DNA of 64,000 nt from Methanohalobium evestigatum Z-7303 (GTDB lineage: Archaea; Halobacteriota; Methanosarcinia; Methanosarcinales; Methanosarcinaceae), in contig NC_014253.1 in assembly GCF_000196655.1 (NCBI RefSeq), forward strand, positions 868,001 to 932,000. The letters run 5' to 3'. The notes under the pieces are model-generated. The model searched no databases and was not told where the DNA came from. It worked only from the letters and a program-made list of their open reading frames with translations. Numbering within the stretch: the stretch's first letter is position 1; the number at the start of each line of letters is the position of its first letter. The translations under genes were made by a program, and so were the position numbers. Positions 63,995 to 64,000 of the stretch are shown in pieces.

Positions 63995-64000
63995 AAACAC

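Noticed and set aside
1-64000. CRISPR arrays, rRNA and standard tRNA genes
   Set aside because: No regularly spaced repeats and no G+C-rich tRNA- or rRNA-like blocks were seen anywhere in the window apart from the unassigned segment at 58.7 kb.

Overview
The window looks like chromosomal DNA of a halophilic, methylotrophic methanogenic archaeon of the Methanosarcinaceae (Methanohalobium- or Methanohalophilus-like; inference, not proven). The reasons are an archaeal family-D DNA polymerase subunit, a complete methanol:coenzyme M methyltransferase set (mtaA, mtaB, mtaC) with a RamA-type corrinoid activase, pyrrolysine biosynthesis genes (pylB, pylC, pylD), a type III RuBisCO, a seven-gene Mrp cation/proton antiporter, and a cluster for making the compatible solute glycine betaine. 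The DNA is A+T-rich, and start sites are often marked by a GGAGG- or GGTGA-like ribosome binding site.

Layout. 1-2.1 kb: 3'-truncated polC and a methyltransferase. 2.5-4.8 kb: two rhodanese-containing sulfur/redox proteins. 4.8-9.6 kb: Sua5, RuBisCO, an MBL hydrolase and a PAP2 membrane phosphatase. 9.6-15.5 kb: the mrpABCDEFG operon on the minus strand, with mrpF apparently starting at AUA. 15.7-20.1 kb: Hsp20, a broken tnpB element, small proteins and an MFS transporter. 20.2-25.7 kb: metK, sahH, gsmt, sdmt and an adenosine-kinase-like PfkB gene, a self-contained methylation and SAH-recycling module. 26.2-29.2 kb: pylB-pylC-pylD with no pylS or pylT next to them. 29.4-32.2 kb: cysS and a nicotinate phosphoribosyltransferase. 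32.2-43.8 kb: a same-strand methanol region (ramA, cobW-like GTPase, a 980-residue PAS/GAF sensor, mtaC, mtaB, a YaaH-type transporter, mtaA, a 474-residue PAS/GAF sensor). Neither sensor has a kinase domain, and a decayed kinase C-terminus lies beside ramA.

44.5-63 kb is accessory territory: PAP2 phosphatase, pyrophosphatase, two apparently intact TnpB elements, an IS630-family element, relic insertion-sequence ends, several strong inverted repeats, a small membrane/J-domain cluster, redox flavoproteins, and long gene-poor stretches. A G+C-rich folded segment at about 58.69-58.86 kb is the best candidate for an unrecognised structured RNA. Next to it an IS630-truncated gene runs through an in-frame UAG codon, notable in an organism that encodes pyrrolysine. 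The window ends with a sugar-dehydrogenase-like/aldo-keto reductase pair and two unknown proteins.

How the parts fit: methanol is demethylated by MtaB onto MtaC, moved to coenzyme M by MtaA, and MtaC is kept active by RamA. Salt adaptation is served by Mrp (ion extrusion) and betaine synthesis. UAG is almost unused as a stop here: of the intact genes whose stop I read, only one (7795..8499) ends in UAG, and it has a UAA three codons later.
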